Origin: Hirschia litorea
Lineage (GTDB): Bacteria; Pseudomonadota; Alphaproteobacteria; Caulobacterales; Hyphomonadaceae
Direction: 5' to 3'
Length of the DNA stretch: 64,000 nt
Assembly (NCBI RefSeq): GCF_042665075.1
Contig: NZ_JBHTBR010000009.1
Span: 186,001 to 250,000, forward strand
Shown one piece after another: positions 17,245-26,450 of this stretch. The notes under the pieces are model-generated. The model was not told the DNA's origin, made no database searches, and worked only from the letters and a program-made list of their open reading frames with translations. Position 1 is the stretch's first letter, and each line of letters starts with the position of its first letter. A program made the translations under genes and the position numbers.

Positions 17245-18316
17245 CCCGCGCAATATTATTGATTTTCCAGATATCCAGAAAGTAGAAGCTGAAGCTGCTG
17301 AATGGATTATGAAATTTGAAGATGGCGATGAAACTGCAGCTGATCGTGCGGCCTTTCGCAAATGGCTTGCCCGGGGTGAGCAATATAAAGAGGCATATCA
17401 ACGTCTTGCTTCCCTGTGGGGCGCGTTAGATTTATTGGAAGATTTAGAAGACTTATCGCAAGCAGAAGTGCAAAAAGATTTACGCGCTCAAAACACGACA
17501 ACTAATATTATCTCTCGACGTAGTGGATTGTGGGCAATGGCCGCTTCCATTGTCGGGATAGCAGTCGTGATGGGTGTTGGCTGGCAATTTCATACAGATT
17601 CAAGATTTGATTTCGAGGCTACTTACGTCACGCAATTAGGCAAACGCCAAACAGTGGCATTGCCCGATGGTTCTGAAGTCATTTTGAACACACAAAGCCA
17701 TGTGGATGTGAAATATAATGACAAAGAACGCTTGATTTATCTGCGTAAGGGCGAAGCTTTTTTCGAAGTTGCCAAGAATGCAGAAAAGCCATTTTCCGTT
17801 ATCGCGAATGGCGGGGCTGTTAAAGCAGTCGGTACAGCATTTACGGTACGCCTCAGAGATTCAAAAATTGATGTCACGGTTGCAGAAGGGCGGGTAGCTT
17901 TATATGCCGCCTCTAAAGAAGAGCCCTTAGAAAACGCCTCATACCATTTAGACAAAAACGCAGAAACGCTCCTGCAAGTTACGGCAGGTCAGCAGGTTTT
18001 GTTCCGTGATAAGATAGAGCATCTGGGCCATGTCGATCCTTCCGTTATGAAGCGCAAGCTTTCTTGGCGAGAGGGGGTTTTAGCTTTCTCTGGAGACCCA
18101 TTGTCTGAAATGGTTGAGGAAGTTTCGCGTTATACAGATATTAAAATAGAAATTCGTGATGATGCATTGCGAACTTTACCAGTAGCTGGTTACTTTGAAG
18201 CTGGAGAAGTTGATGCAATGCTCGAAGCTTTGAAATTGATGGCAAACATCGAAGCAGAGCATATAGATTCTAAACACATTTTATTAAAAAGAGAGAATCT
18301 GAAAACTGACGACTAA
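17237..18316 (+). CDS. FecR-like anti-sigma regulator
   Basis: A 359-residue FecR-type membrane regulator. The N-terminal cytoplasmic sigma-binding part (about residues 15-65, with E-W-I-M-K-F-E and F-R-K-W-L-A-R-G) is followed by one transmembrane helix (about 97-116), a periplasmic FecR domain (L-P-D-G-S-E-V-I-L-N-T, about 140-240) and a C-terminal DUF4974-like segment (about 290-350). It begins inside the sigma gene, so translation is probably coupled. It transmits the state of the STN receptor to the sigma factor. Confidence 0.92.
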   Translation: MTDPRNIIDFPDIQKVEAEAAEWIMKFEDGDETAADRAAFRKWLARGEQYKEAYQRLASLWGALDLLEDLEDLSQAEVQKDLRAQNTTTNIISRRSGLWAMAASIVGIAVVMGVGWQFHTDSRFDFEATYVTQLGKRQTVALPDGSEVILNTQSHVDVKYNDKERLIYLRKGEAFFEVAKNAEKPFSVIANGGAVKAVGTAFTVRLRDSKIDVTVAEGRVALYAASKEEPLENASYHLDKNAETLLQVTAGQQVLFRDKIEHLGHVDPSVMKRKLSWREGVLAFSGDPLSEMVEEVSRYTDIKIEIRDDALRTLPVAGYFEAGEVDAMLEALKLMANIEAEHIDSKHILLKRENLKTDD

Positions 18317-18483
18317 AAGCATTTTTGCTTGTTACATAAGCGCGCCCAGACGCGTATTGTAAATAATTTACAAAAAATAGGGAGGAAGTTTATGTCTTTT
18401 GAATCTTGGGAAGTCTTCTTTTGTAAGACCGGTGTGAAAAACGCATTCGCGTGCTGATCAGCGGGATAATAATTGAGGAAACG

Positions 18484-21400
18484 GTGAGTTTAGTTCGTAG
18501 GGTTTCGTGTGGGTGTTTATTGGCCACAACGATATGCTCCCTACCTTTTGCGCAAGCGCAGACTCTAGATGATCGATATGATTTTCATATCGAAACGGGG
18601 ACGCTTGGCTCGGTGTTGGATGAGTTCGTAGACACTGCGAACATCCAACTTCTGTATCCTCATGAGTTATCGAATGTGACGGGGTTAAATCCTGTCATTG
18701 GTCAGTACACAATCGAAGAAGCTTTACAGGTTCTCCTTGAGGGGACGCATTTTTCTGGCGGTCTAACGAAGAGTGGGGTGATTGTCATCGCGCTCAACAA
18801 TAGCGGAAGACCGCAGGAAAGGGAGGCTGTAATGTCGATTGGGGAATTACAGAAAACGAAGAAGAAAGCACTATTGGCAGGTGCTGCTGCTATGGCGCTG
18901 AGCATGAGCAATCAGCAAGCCGTTGCACAAGCAAATGATGACGTTGTGGCGGTAGGAACAACCGCGCAAGATGAGAACCTCACTCAAGATGTGATTGTTG
19001 TGACAGGTATCCGTAAATCACTACAGGATGCGGCTGCAATCAAACGAAATGCAGATGGTGTTGTCGATGCAATTTCAGCAGAAGATATAGGCAAATTTCC
19101 AGATACAAACCTTGCCGAATCTTTGCAGCGCATCACAGGTGTTTCAATCGACCGCTCCAATGGGGAAGGAAATCAGGTTTCTGTACGTGGTTTTGGGCCT
19201 CGCTTTAATCTTGTGACGTTAAATGGTCGACAAATGCCTAAAGCCTCCACACAAGCTGATGTGAATGTGAATCGCGGCTTCAATTTCCGTGAGCTGTCTT
19301 CAGAAGTTGTGTCGGGTGTTGAAGTTCTAAAGACAGGCCGCGCGAATGTGGCTTCAGGCGGTATAGGGTCAACCATAAACATCAAAACATCGCGTCCATT
19401 AGATATTGGCAAGCAGCAGATTTCACTAGGTGTGAAGGGTGTTGTGGATACCACGAATGAAGCGGGCGATGACGTTACACCAGAAATCGTTGGTCTTTAC
19501 AGCAATGTCTTTATGGACGGCAGATTGGGTATCTTAGTGTCCGCTGCCCATGCGGAGCGTAATAGCCGTAGTGAGCAAGTTAAAATTGATGGTTGGATCC
19601 GCGATGATGGAACCACATACACAGGCGTTGATCGGTCTGGAATAGATCGCTCGACAAACCCAACGGGGACATTCTTTGTGCCGCGTAATTATGTGCTAAA
19701 TGTTGGCGATCATGACCGTCAGCGTCAGAACTATCAGGGTGTCGTTCAGTTTAAACCAACGGACCGATTAACCGCGACATTGGACTATACGGGGTCGCGT
19801 TTCCAAGATGATTTCACAGAATTGGAAACAAGCTTTTGGTTTGACTCTGATAGCGGAACAATGGGCGTTGCGGATGCAAATGGCACTGTTACAAGCCCGC
19901 GTCACAATAATCACCGTATGAATTTTGGTGGATTGGCTAAAACGACAGAAATCGTTGGTGATTCATTTGGAGCCAACCTTGAGTGGGAAGCAACCGATGA
20001 TCTCACGCTTGTATTTGACTACCATAACTCTGTCTCAAAATCGCAGCCAGATGGTAATTTAGGTGAAGTTCTAACAGTGTTGAGCGGAAATACATTTGAT
20101 GTTGATATCGGTGTAGATATGACGGGCAATGATATCCCCAACACTGTGGTCGTCGATTCACGTGTGCCGGGCGGTACAGCTTTTGCTGCGAGTGCAATCC
20201 AAGCAGATGTGTCTGTGGGGCGGGGGCGTCAAATTGAAAATACCGTCGAGCAAGCTCAAATAGGCGGTGTTTGGGAAAACGCTTTAGACAATGGCTTTAA
20301 GCGCCTGAACTTTGGAGCGTCATACACAAATTACCAATATGATGATTTCAACCGTTTCTGGTTTGCTGTTGTGGATACGGTCGATATCTCCAATTTCCCA
20401 GTCAGTTTTGTGCCGCGCGGCGATGTTGCAGCCAATTTCTCTGGTCAAGAAACATTATTTCAAAATCGCGCCATCTATGATGTGAATGCCCTAAACCGGT
20501 TGGTCGATGACGGAATTGATTTTGAAAACGTTGAAACTGGCTTCCCACCGTTTTTCAGTAGCGTGACAGAAGAGACTTTGTCGGCATATCTTTCAGGTGA
20601 TTTTGAAGCTGAATTCCATGGCTTGCCAATTGATGTGAATGCAGGTGTTCGGATTGAAAAAACCGAAACAACAGGTAGCTCCACATCAAATCTGCCGCGT
20701 GGTTTGCGTCATCTAACAAATGAATCACTGGAGCAAATTGCTGCTGATAGTGCTGATATTGAAACCAATACAGCTGACTATACTGAGTTCCTTCCCAATA
20801 TAGATGCCAAGCTCAATTTTACAGACAATTTGATTGGACGATTATCTTATAGCCGGACGATCACACGCAGTAACCTTGAAGACTTAGCTCCCGGCACAGT
20901 CATTACCAACACTAGACCGAGTAGTGGGACGGGCATCTCTGATGGTATCTTCACCGCGCGCCAAGGTGATACAGGGCTATTGCCATATAGCTCGAATAAT
21001 ATCGACGCATCGTTGGAGTGGTATTATGGGGATGAGGGCAAATTTGGAGCCGGAGAGGGAAGTTATTTCTCTATCGGGTACTTTTCTAAAGATGTTCAAA
21101 ACTTTATCGGTACGCAGGTCTTTGAACGCACTATAAACAGCTCATTGGGTGTTCCGATCACTGACCCGTCGGCAAACCCACGTCCGGGCTGTCCTGATAG
21201 TACAGGCAACACGCCAGCGTGTGAGTCTCAACCAGGCGATCCAGTGGCAACATTTGATGTTGTGGCAACAAGCAATCTTGGGTCAGCGAAAGTTGATGGG
21301 TTTGAGGTTAACCTTCAACACCTGATCGGCGATACTGGATTTGGTTTCATTGCCAATGCGACATTCGTAGATTCAGATGCTGAATATGACATCAATTCAT

Positions 21401-21741
21401 TGGAACAAAGAGTAGCTCTGCCGGGGTTGAGCGACTCTGCCAACCTTGTGGCATTCTATGACAAGCATGGATTTCAAGCTCGTGCTGCTTATAACTGGCG
21501 CGATGAGTTCTTGTTGCAGACAAACCAATTCCACAGCCCAGACGAGCCAGTATTTACAGAAGCTTATGGACAGCTCGATGTAAGTGCGAGCTATGAAATC
21601 AATGGCAATTTCACCGTCTTCCTTGAAGGCTTAAATGTGACGGAAGAAGGCATTCAACAGCATGGACGATTTAACAATCAGTTCCTGCGTGCTGAAGCTT
21701 ATGGTGCACGATACAATTTCGGTGTGCGAGCGTCATTCTAA
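18484..21741 (+). CDS. STN-domain TonB-dependent receptor (FecA-type transducer) with an internal second start
   Basis: Transducing TBDT of about 1085 residues. The GTG at 18484 is chosen because GAGGAA lies 3-8 nt before it and a good signal peptide follows (V-S-L-V-R-R-V-S-C..., cleavage after A-Q-A). An STN signalling domain (about residues 30-105) comes next, then the plug (V-T-G-I-R-K-S-L, D-T-N-L-A-E-S-L-Q-R-I-T-G) and the barrel ending in R-A-S-F. Between STN and plug, an in-frame ATG at 18832 has a strong AGGGAGG site and begins a second complete signal-peptide-like segment (K-T-K-K-K-A-L-L-A-G-A-A-A-M-A-L). The plug type is that of carbohydrate-importing receptors. It forms a unit with the upstream sigma and FecR genes. 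Confidence 0.93.
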   Translation: MSLVRRVSCGCLLATTICSLPFAQAQTLDDRYDFHIETGTLGSVLDEFVDTANIQLLYPHELSNVTGLNPVIGQYTIEEALQVLLEGTHFSGGLTKSGVIVIALNNSGRPQEREAVMSIGELQKTKKKALLAGAAAMALSMSNQQAVAQANDDVVAVGTTAQDENLTQDVIVVTGIRKSLQDAAAIKRNADGVVDAISAEDIGKFPDTNLAESLQRITGVSIDRSNGEGNQVSVRGFGPRFNLVTLNGRQMPKASTQADVNVNRGFNFRELSSEVVSGVEVLKTGRANVASGGIGSTINIKTSRPLDIGKQQISLGVKGVVDTTNEAGDDVTPEIVGLYSNVFMDGRLGILVSAAHAERNSRSEQVKIDGWIRDDGTTYTGVDRSGIDRSTNPTGTFFVPRNYVLNVGDHDRQRQNYQGVVQFKPTDRLTATLDYTGSRFQDDFTELETSFWFDSDSGTMGVADANGTVTSPRHNNHRMNFGGLAKTTEIVGDSFGANLEWEATDDLTLVFDYHNSVSKSQPDGNLGEVLTVLSGNTFDVDIGVDMTGNDIPNTVVVDSRVPGGTAFAASAIQADVSVGRGRQIENTVEQAQIGGVWENALDNGFKRLNFGASYTNYQYDDFNRFWFAVVDTVDISNFPVSFVPRGDVAANFSGQETLFQNRAIYDVNALNRLVDDGIDFENVETGFPPFFSSVTEETLSAYLSGDFEAEFHGLPIDVNAGVRIEKTETTGSSTSNLPRGLRHLTNESLEQIAADSADIETNTADYTEFLPNIDAKLNFTDNLIGRLSYSRTITRSNLEDLAPGTVITNTRPSSGTGISDGIFTARQGDTGLLPYSSNNIDASLEWYYGDEGKFGAGEGSYFSIGYFSKDVQNFIGTQVFERTINSSLGVPITDPSANPRPGCPDSTGNTPACESQPGDPVATFDVVATSNLGSAKVDGFEVNLQHLIGDTGFGFIANATFVDSDAEYDINSLEQRVALPGLSDSANLVAFYDKHGFQARAAYNWRDEFLLQTNQFHSPDEPVFTEAYGQLDVSASYEINGNFTVFLEGLNVTEEGIQQHGRFNNQFLRAEAYGARYNFGVRASF
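18819..18834 (+). promoter_or_regulatory. Internal ribosome-binding site and ATG inside the STN receptor
   Basis: AGGGAGG sits 6 nt before an in-frame ATG at 18832. The new N terminus is a basic stretch, a hydrophobic core and an A-V-A-Q-A cleavage site, so a short receptor lacking the STN domain could be made and exported. Confidence 0.6.
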
Positions 21742-21774
21742 TAGCTTGAACGAAGCCACTTGAATTAAACTTAT

Positions 21775-21803
21775 AAAAAGGGCGGGTAACTCCGCCCTTT
21801 TTT
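21775..21803 (+). terminator. Intrinsic terminator after the STN receptor
   Basis: AAAAAGGGCGG at 21775-21785 pairs with CCGCCCTTTTT at 21792-21802, with a T-run. It lies 34 bp after the stop codon. Confidence 0.9.
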
Positions 21804-21946
21804 CTTGGGAGGGCCTTAAAAATAGAAAGCCATTGTCCGCCATGATTACTCTCACAGAAAGGCTAACTACTAAGCGTAGCAACTTAAAGTGAAGCGTTTT
21901 GTACGAAGGTGTATACTAGGTTGCTAGATGATTTTAATTTTCTAAA

Positions 21947-21964
21947 ACGTCAAATAAGTGTCAC
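21947..21964 (+). promoter_or_regulatory. Pho box 1 (PhoB site)
   Basis: ACGTCAA-ATAA-GTGTCAC: two 7-bp units on an 11-bp period, the layout of PhoB boxes. It is 73-90 bp before the TBDT start at 22037. Confidence 0.75.
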
Positions 21965-21969
21965 CAAAT

Positions 21970-21987
21970 TGGTCAAATAAGTGTCAC
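21970..21987 (+). promoter_or_regulatory. Pho box 2 (PhoB site)
   Basis: TGGTCAA-ATAA-GTGTCAC repeats box 1 almost exactly, 23 bp downstream (about two helical turns). GTCAAATAAGTGTCAC is identical in both copies. It ends 49 bp before the TBDT start codon. Confidence 0.75.
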
Positions 21988-22036
21988 GTATATCGCACTA
22001 ACTCCCCGCAATAATATTCTATTTCGGGGCCATCCA

Positions 22037-24451
22037 ATGAAAAAATCAGTTCTATTTTGTTCCTCAGCAATTTTAGCGGGGCTATCGTTCAATTCTGCAT
22101 TTGCGCAAACCGAAAACACAAAAGAGCGCCGCCTTGAGGCTGTTGTTGTGTCCACGCAGAAGGTTGATGAAAACCTACTTGATGTTCCGATCAATGTGTC
22201 TGCGGTCAACCAAGAATTTATCGACCTCATAAATGCAGATGATTTAGAAGAATTAGCGGATTTCATTCCGGGCCTTCAAGTTCAAGCGCAATCTTTGAAC
22301 GCACCAAGTTTCTCAATTCGCGGTGTGACCTCTGATGGAGGCTCTCCACGGGTCGCGATGTTCACCAATGGGGTATCAAATGCGCGTCCGGGTTGGGGTG
22401 CCAGCTTATCCTATTTTGATATGGAACGTATCGAAGTTGTGAAAGGCCCGCAGCCAACTTTGTTCGGGCAGGGTGCTTTGGTGGGGGGTATTAACTTCAT
22501 CCAAAACAAAGCCAACACGCAAGAAAACGCTGGCTATGCTCAAATTGAAGCTGGCTCCTACAATACACAACGCCTTGAAGGTGCTTACAACTGGGCAGTT
22601 GCCGACAATTTCGCACTGCGCCTCGCGGGTGTGCATGATGCATATGATGGCTATATTGAAAACCATGACCCATCAACGCCTGATCTTATGGGGCAAAAAA
22701 CAGACGCGTTACGCCTCGCAGCGCACTGGGCACCATTGGCTAATTTCACAGCCGATATCATCGTAAACTACGAAGATGATGAATCGACAGGGACTGAATT
22801 TAGATCTGTTGTTTACCCGACAGGATCACCAACATCTAAGTCAACAAATGCCTATGACGATGTAGAAATGAACCATGTTGCGGCTCAGGGGCGTTCAGAA
22901 CTTGGATCAGACCGCGAGATTTTCTCAACGACAGCTATCTTGAACTATGATGTGAATGATTATTTCTCATTCACTTCTATTTCTGACTATCGCGACCAGT
23001 ATCAGACAGAAGCGTTCGACTCTGATGGAACGTCATTGTCTTTATTGCAGTTTGGAACAGATCAAAAAGCAAAAGTCTTTTCTCAAGAATTGAGAATGAA
23101 CTTTCACAATGGTGACAAACTCAGCGGGTTTGTGGGGGTAAATTATATTGATGAGCGTGATTCATCGCGTCTGACTTTGGCTGCTGATGAGGCACCATTA
23201 CAAGCCTTGGCGGTTGCGCCGGTTATTATCAATGGTGTTATTGCACAAGTGAAAGCTGCAACGGGCAATGATATTAGCTTCGCACAAGCAAGTGAAATGT
23301 TTATTCAGACATTGAAAGATGCGGGCGTGCCGAATGCTGAGAACGTGCTGAACCCGTTTAACCCTGTGCCAGTTTCATTGGCAGCCTTGCAAGGGTTGGG
23401 GCGCGTAGTGCCATTAGATGATCTGGTGCAAGATCAGTATGCGACGAATGAATTTGAATCTTTAGATATATTTGGTGATATTTCTTATGATGTAACCTCA
23501 AGGCTGACATTAACAGCTGGTCTGCGTTACACAGACGAAGAGTTTTCTGCATCTCAATACGCCTATCTTGTGGATGGAAACCAGGCGCTGGGTGGCCGTA
23601 TAAACGCGCTGACACTTGGCGGTGCTTTCATCTTTAGTGAGACACCTATTGAACGCAGCTATGACGCAGATGGTGATTTCACTTGGCGTCTCGCAGCAAA
23701 TTATGCCCTTACGAATGACCTAAGAGGGTGGGCCTCTATTGCACGTGGACGTCGTCCAGGCGGCCTAAGCACAGATGGTAGCGAACCAACAGGTTATGCT
23801 GTGGTCGATCCTGAATTCCTGACAAACTATGAGTTGGGATTGAAAGGGGAGTTCCTAGATCAGAAACTTCGCCTGACATCTTCAGTTTATTATTCTGAAT
23901 ATGAAGATTTCCAAGTGTCTTTCCGTGAAGCTGGAAATCCGATTGCTTTAACGGAAAATACGGGTGCAGCCACACAGTATGGGTTTGAAATTGACGCGTA
24001 TATGATCGCGCATGATTATGTCGATGTGTTTGCGACATATGGATATAATTTCTCTGAATTTGATGATTCAGATTCAAATGGAAACACCCAAGTTCGTGCT
24101 GGAAATACATTCCGCATCAGCCCAGAAAACACCTTCTCTTTAGGTGCTGAAGTGCACGTCCCAGTCGGCGCATTGGAATTGTTTGCCGTGCCAACTTATG
24201 TCTGGAAAGATGAAGTTTATTTCTCAGATGAAAACAGACCAGAAGAGCTGCAAGATGCTTATGGTTTGCTCGATTTCAAAATTGGTTTGCGTAGCGAAAG
24301 CAACAATTGGGAAGTGTCTGCATTCGTAGAAAATGCGACAGATGAAGAATATCTCATCGACTATGGAAACACAGGTCAGGCATTTGGAATACCAACAACA
24401 ATTCGCGGCATTCCGCGTTGGTACGGTGTGAAATTCAAAGCCAAATTCTAG
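22037..24451 (+). CDS. TonB-dependent receptor, likely phosphate-starvation induced
   Basis: An 804-residue TBDT with a signal peptide ending A-F-A-Q (about residue 24), a plug (about 35-150, with E-V-V-K-G-P-Q-P-T-L-F-G-Q) and a barrel ending in K-F-K-A-K-F. Upstream are two tandem Pho boxes, and downstream on the same strand is a PhoD phosphodiesterase/phosphatase. A GlpQ gene converges from beyond that. This context suggests uptake of phosphoesters or other organophosphates under phosphate limitation. The substrate is inferred from context; the receptor sequence itself does not reveal it. Confidence 0.9.
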   Translation: MKKSVLFCSSAILAGLSFNSAFAQTENTKERRLEAVVVSTQKVDENLLDVPINVSAVNQEFIDLINADDLEELADFIPGLQVQAQSLNAPSFSIRGVTSDGGSPRVAMFTNGVSNARPGWGASLSYFDMERIEVVKGPQPTLFGQGALVGGINFIQNKANTQENAGYAQIEAGSYNTQRLEGAYNWAVADNFALRLAGVHDAYDGYIENHDPSTPDLMGQKTDALRLAAHWAPLANFTADIIVNYEDDESTGTEFRSVVYPTGSPTSKSTNAYDDVEMNHVAAQGRSELGSDREIFSTTAILNYDVNDYFSFTSISDYRDQYQTEAFDSDGTSLSLLQFGTDQKAKVFSQELRMNFHNGDKLSGFVGVNYIDERDSSRLTLAADEAPLQALAVAPVIINGVIAQVKAATGNDISFAQASEMFIQTLKDAGVPNAENVLNPFNPVPVSLAALQGLGRVVPLDDLVQDQYATNEFESLDIFGDISYDVTSRLTLTAGLRYTDEEFSASQYAYLVDGNQALGGRINALTLGGAFIFSETPIERSYDADGDFTWRLAANYALTNDLRGWASIARGRRPGGLSTDGSEPTGYAVVDPEFLTNYELGLKGEFLDQKLRLTSSVYYSEYEDFQVSFREAGNPIALTENTGAATQYGFEIDAYMIAHDYVDVFATYGYNFSEFDDSDSNGNTQVRAGNTFRISPENTFSLGAEVHVPVGALELFAVPTYVWKDEVYFSDENRPEELQDAYGLLDFKIGLRSESNNWEVSAFVENATDEEYLIDYGNTGQAFGIPTTIRGIPRWYGVKFKAKF

Positions 24452-24460
24452 TCTTATTTA

Positions 24461-24492
24461 GCCTCTTCCCAATCGAAATATTGGGAAGAGGC
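24461..24492. other. Perfect 13-bp hairpin between TBDT and PhoD
   Basis: GCCTCTTCCCAAT at 24461-24473 pairs perfectly with 24480-24492 around a 6-nt loop. No T-run follows, so it may be an mRNA-stabilising or partial-termination hairpin that sets the TBDT to phoD ratio. Confidence 0.6.
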
Positions 24493-24609
24493 GTTGGACT
24501 ATGCATCATTAGTATATTGAAAAAATAGTATTATTTCGCGCGTTGTTAGCGCGCTAACCCTGAGGCGATGTTGTCTGAGGGCGTCATTGTTAAAAATTGG
24601 AGTGGGACT

Positions 24610-26364
24610 ATGCGGGATATTTCCAGAAGACGTTTTTTCTATTTTGGGGCAGCATCAAGTGCGCTTGTAGCAGGGTGTGCAACGCCGTCAGCGAGCGATC
24701 TTGGACTTGTCGAAAGAGCCGTCTCCGCTTTTGATGGAGAGGTGAGTTTTGAGCATGGTGTTGCGGCTGGTGATGCAACTGCGAATGCCATGATTTTGTG
24801 GTCGCGTGTGACGCCAACAATAGAAAATGGTCCCATTCAGGGCGTGGTTTTCGTTTCAACAGACGCCAAAGATATTGAAAACTTATCTCAATTGGAAAAA
24901 GGCAGTTTAGCATCATTGCCAATGCCTAAAAGCGCTGTTTTCACAACCAATAGTGACCGTGATTATACCGTCAAAATTGATATGAAAAGCCTTACCCCAG
25001 CCACGCAATATTATTATGCATTTGTAGTGGAAACACGTTCAGGAATTATCGTTTCACCTATGGGCCGCGCTAAAACGCTAGCCGATAGTGGAACTGCACC
25101 TTTTAAGGCTGCTGTTGTGTCGTGTTCAAACTTTCCGTTTGGATTCTTCAATGTGTATGACGCAATTGCCAAGCGTGACGAATTGGACGCTGTCATCCAC
25201 TTGGGTGATTATCTTTATGAATATGGAAGTGATGGCTATGGCGGAGATGTTGGTGCAAAAATAGGCCGCGTTGTTGAGCCGGCGCATGAGATTGTGAGCC
25301 TTGAAGATTACCGTAAACGTCATGCGCAATATAAAGCAGATGAAAGCTTACAAAAGGCACATGCACGCGCCGTTTGGTATTGTTCATGGGATGATCATGA
25401 GAGTGCAAACGACTCCTACCGAACAGGCGCACAGAACCACCAACCAGACAAAGAGGGACCATGGAGCACCCGCAAAGCATTAGCTGTGCAGGCCTATCTC
25501 GAATGGATGCCAGTGCGTGACCCCGTGGCAGGCAGGGCACGTGCATCCATCTATCGCGGGTTTGAAATTGGTGATTTAGCCTCTCTATTCATGCTGGAAT
25601 CTCGTCTGCTTGGAAGGTCTAAACCACTGACATTTGAAGACGCTATGAAAGTGCCTGAAGACCAACGCATGGCGAAGGTTCAGGAGATTATTGCTGAAAC
25701 AATGAATCCTGAACGCAGCATGCTAGGTGAGGTTCAAGAGCAATGGTTGGCGGCAGAATTTAAACGTTCAACGTCGGAAGGTAAAAAGTGGCAAGTCCTT
25801 GGAAATCAAGTGATTATGGCCAAAGTGAAGACACCAAATGTTGCTGCCGTGCTATCGGATGAGCAAAAAGAAGCTATCTATTCGAAAGCACCTTATGCCA
25901 AACAATATATCGAATTTTCCAAGTTTGGCCTCACATGGAATATGGATGCATGGGATGGATATGTTGCGGCGAGGGAGCGGCTTTATGCGTCTGCTAAAGC
26001 TGCGAATGCACGCCTTGTAACCCTCACAGGGGACACGCACACAGCTTGGGCGAATGATCTTCATGATAAAGAGGGTGAGCTGCGCGGTGTGGAGTTTGGG
26101 TGTACGTCTGTGACGTCGGCTGGATTGGGTGATATTTTACCGATTCCGCAAATTAATGCGCTTATGGAAGAGAAAAACGAAGAAGTGCGTTTCTTTGATG
26201 CATTTGGGCGTGGCTATACATTGCTCTCTTTGAGTGAAGAGGCCGTGGATGCAGAATTTATAAAAGTATCAGATGTTTACACGTCTATTTACAGTCTTGA
26301 TACGGTGAAAACCATGCGTTCTACAGCGCAAAACAGTGGAATGAGTAAACTTAAATCGCTCTAA
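24610..26364 (+). CDS. phoD: PhoD-type alkaline phosphatase/phosphodiesterase, Tat lipoprotein
   Basis: About 584 residues from the ATG at 24610, chosen because GGAG precedes it by 7 nt and it opens a proper Tat signal (S-R-R-R-F-F-Y-F-G) ending in a lipobox (L-V-A-G-C). An upstream in-frame ATG at 24568 would bury that signal. PhoD hallmarks are visible: F-E-H-G-V-A-A-G-D with L-W-S-R-V-T-P in the N-terminal domain, then the metal-site motifs H-L-G-D-Y-L-Y-E, W-D-D-H-E and T-L-T-G-D-T-H. PhoD enzymes use Fe3+/Ca2+ to release phosphate from mono- and diesters in the periplasm. It follows a TBDT with Pho boxes. Confidence 0.92.
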   Translation: MRDISRRRFFYFGAASSALVAGCATPSASDLGLVERAVSAFDGEVSFEHGVAAGDATANAMILWSRVTPTIENGPIQGVVFVSTDAKDIENLSQLEKGSLASLPMPKSAVFTTNSDRDYTVKIDMKSLTPATQYYYAFVVETRSGIIVSPMGRAKTLADSGTAPFKAAVVSCSNFPFGFFNVYDAIAKRDELDAVIHLGDYLYEYGSDGYGGDVGAKIGRVVEPAHEIVSLEDYRKRHAQYKADESLQKAHARAVWYCSWDDHESANDSYRTGAQNHQPDKEGPWSTRKALAVQAYLEWMPVRDPVAGRARASIYRGFEIGDLASLFMLESRLLGRSKPLTFEDAMKVPEDQRMAKVQEIIAETMNPERSMLGEVQEQWLAAEFKRSTSEGKKWQVLGNQVIMAKVKTPNVAAVLSDEQKEAIYSKAPYAKQYIEFSKFGLTWNMDAWDGYVAARERLYASAKAANARLVTLTGDTHTAWANDLHDKEGELRGVEFGCTSVTSAGLGDILPIPQINALMEEKNEEVRFFDAFGRGYTLLSLSEEAVDAEFIKVSDVYTSIYSLDTVKTMRSTAQNSGMSKLKSL

Positions 26365-26388
26365 ATATTTGAAACTGACTAGGATATA

Positions 26389-26427
26389 AAAAGGCTGCAC
26401 GTGATATGCGTGCAGCCTTATTTTTTT
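26389..26427. terminator. Bidirectional terminator between phoD and glpQ
   Basis: AAGGCTGCAC at 26391-26400 pairs with GTGCAGCCTT at 26410-26419, with A-run before and T-run after. It serves the two convergent genes. Confidence 0.88.
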
Positions 26428-26450
26428 GTGTTTTAGAGAAAAATAGCTGA

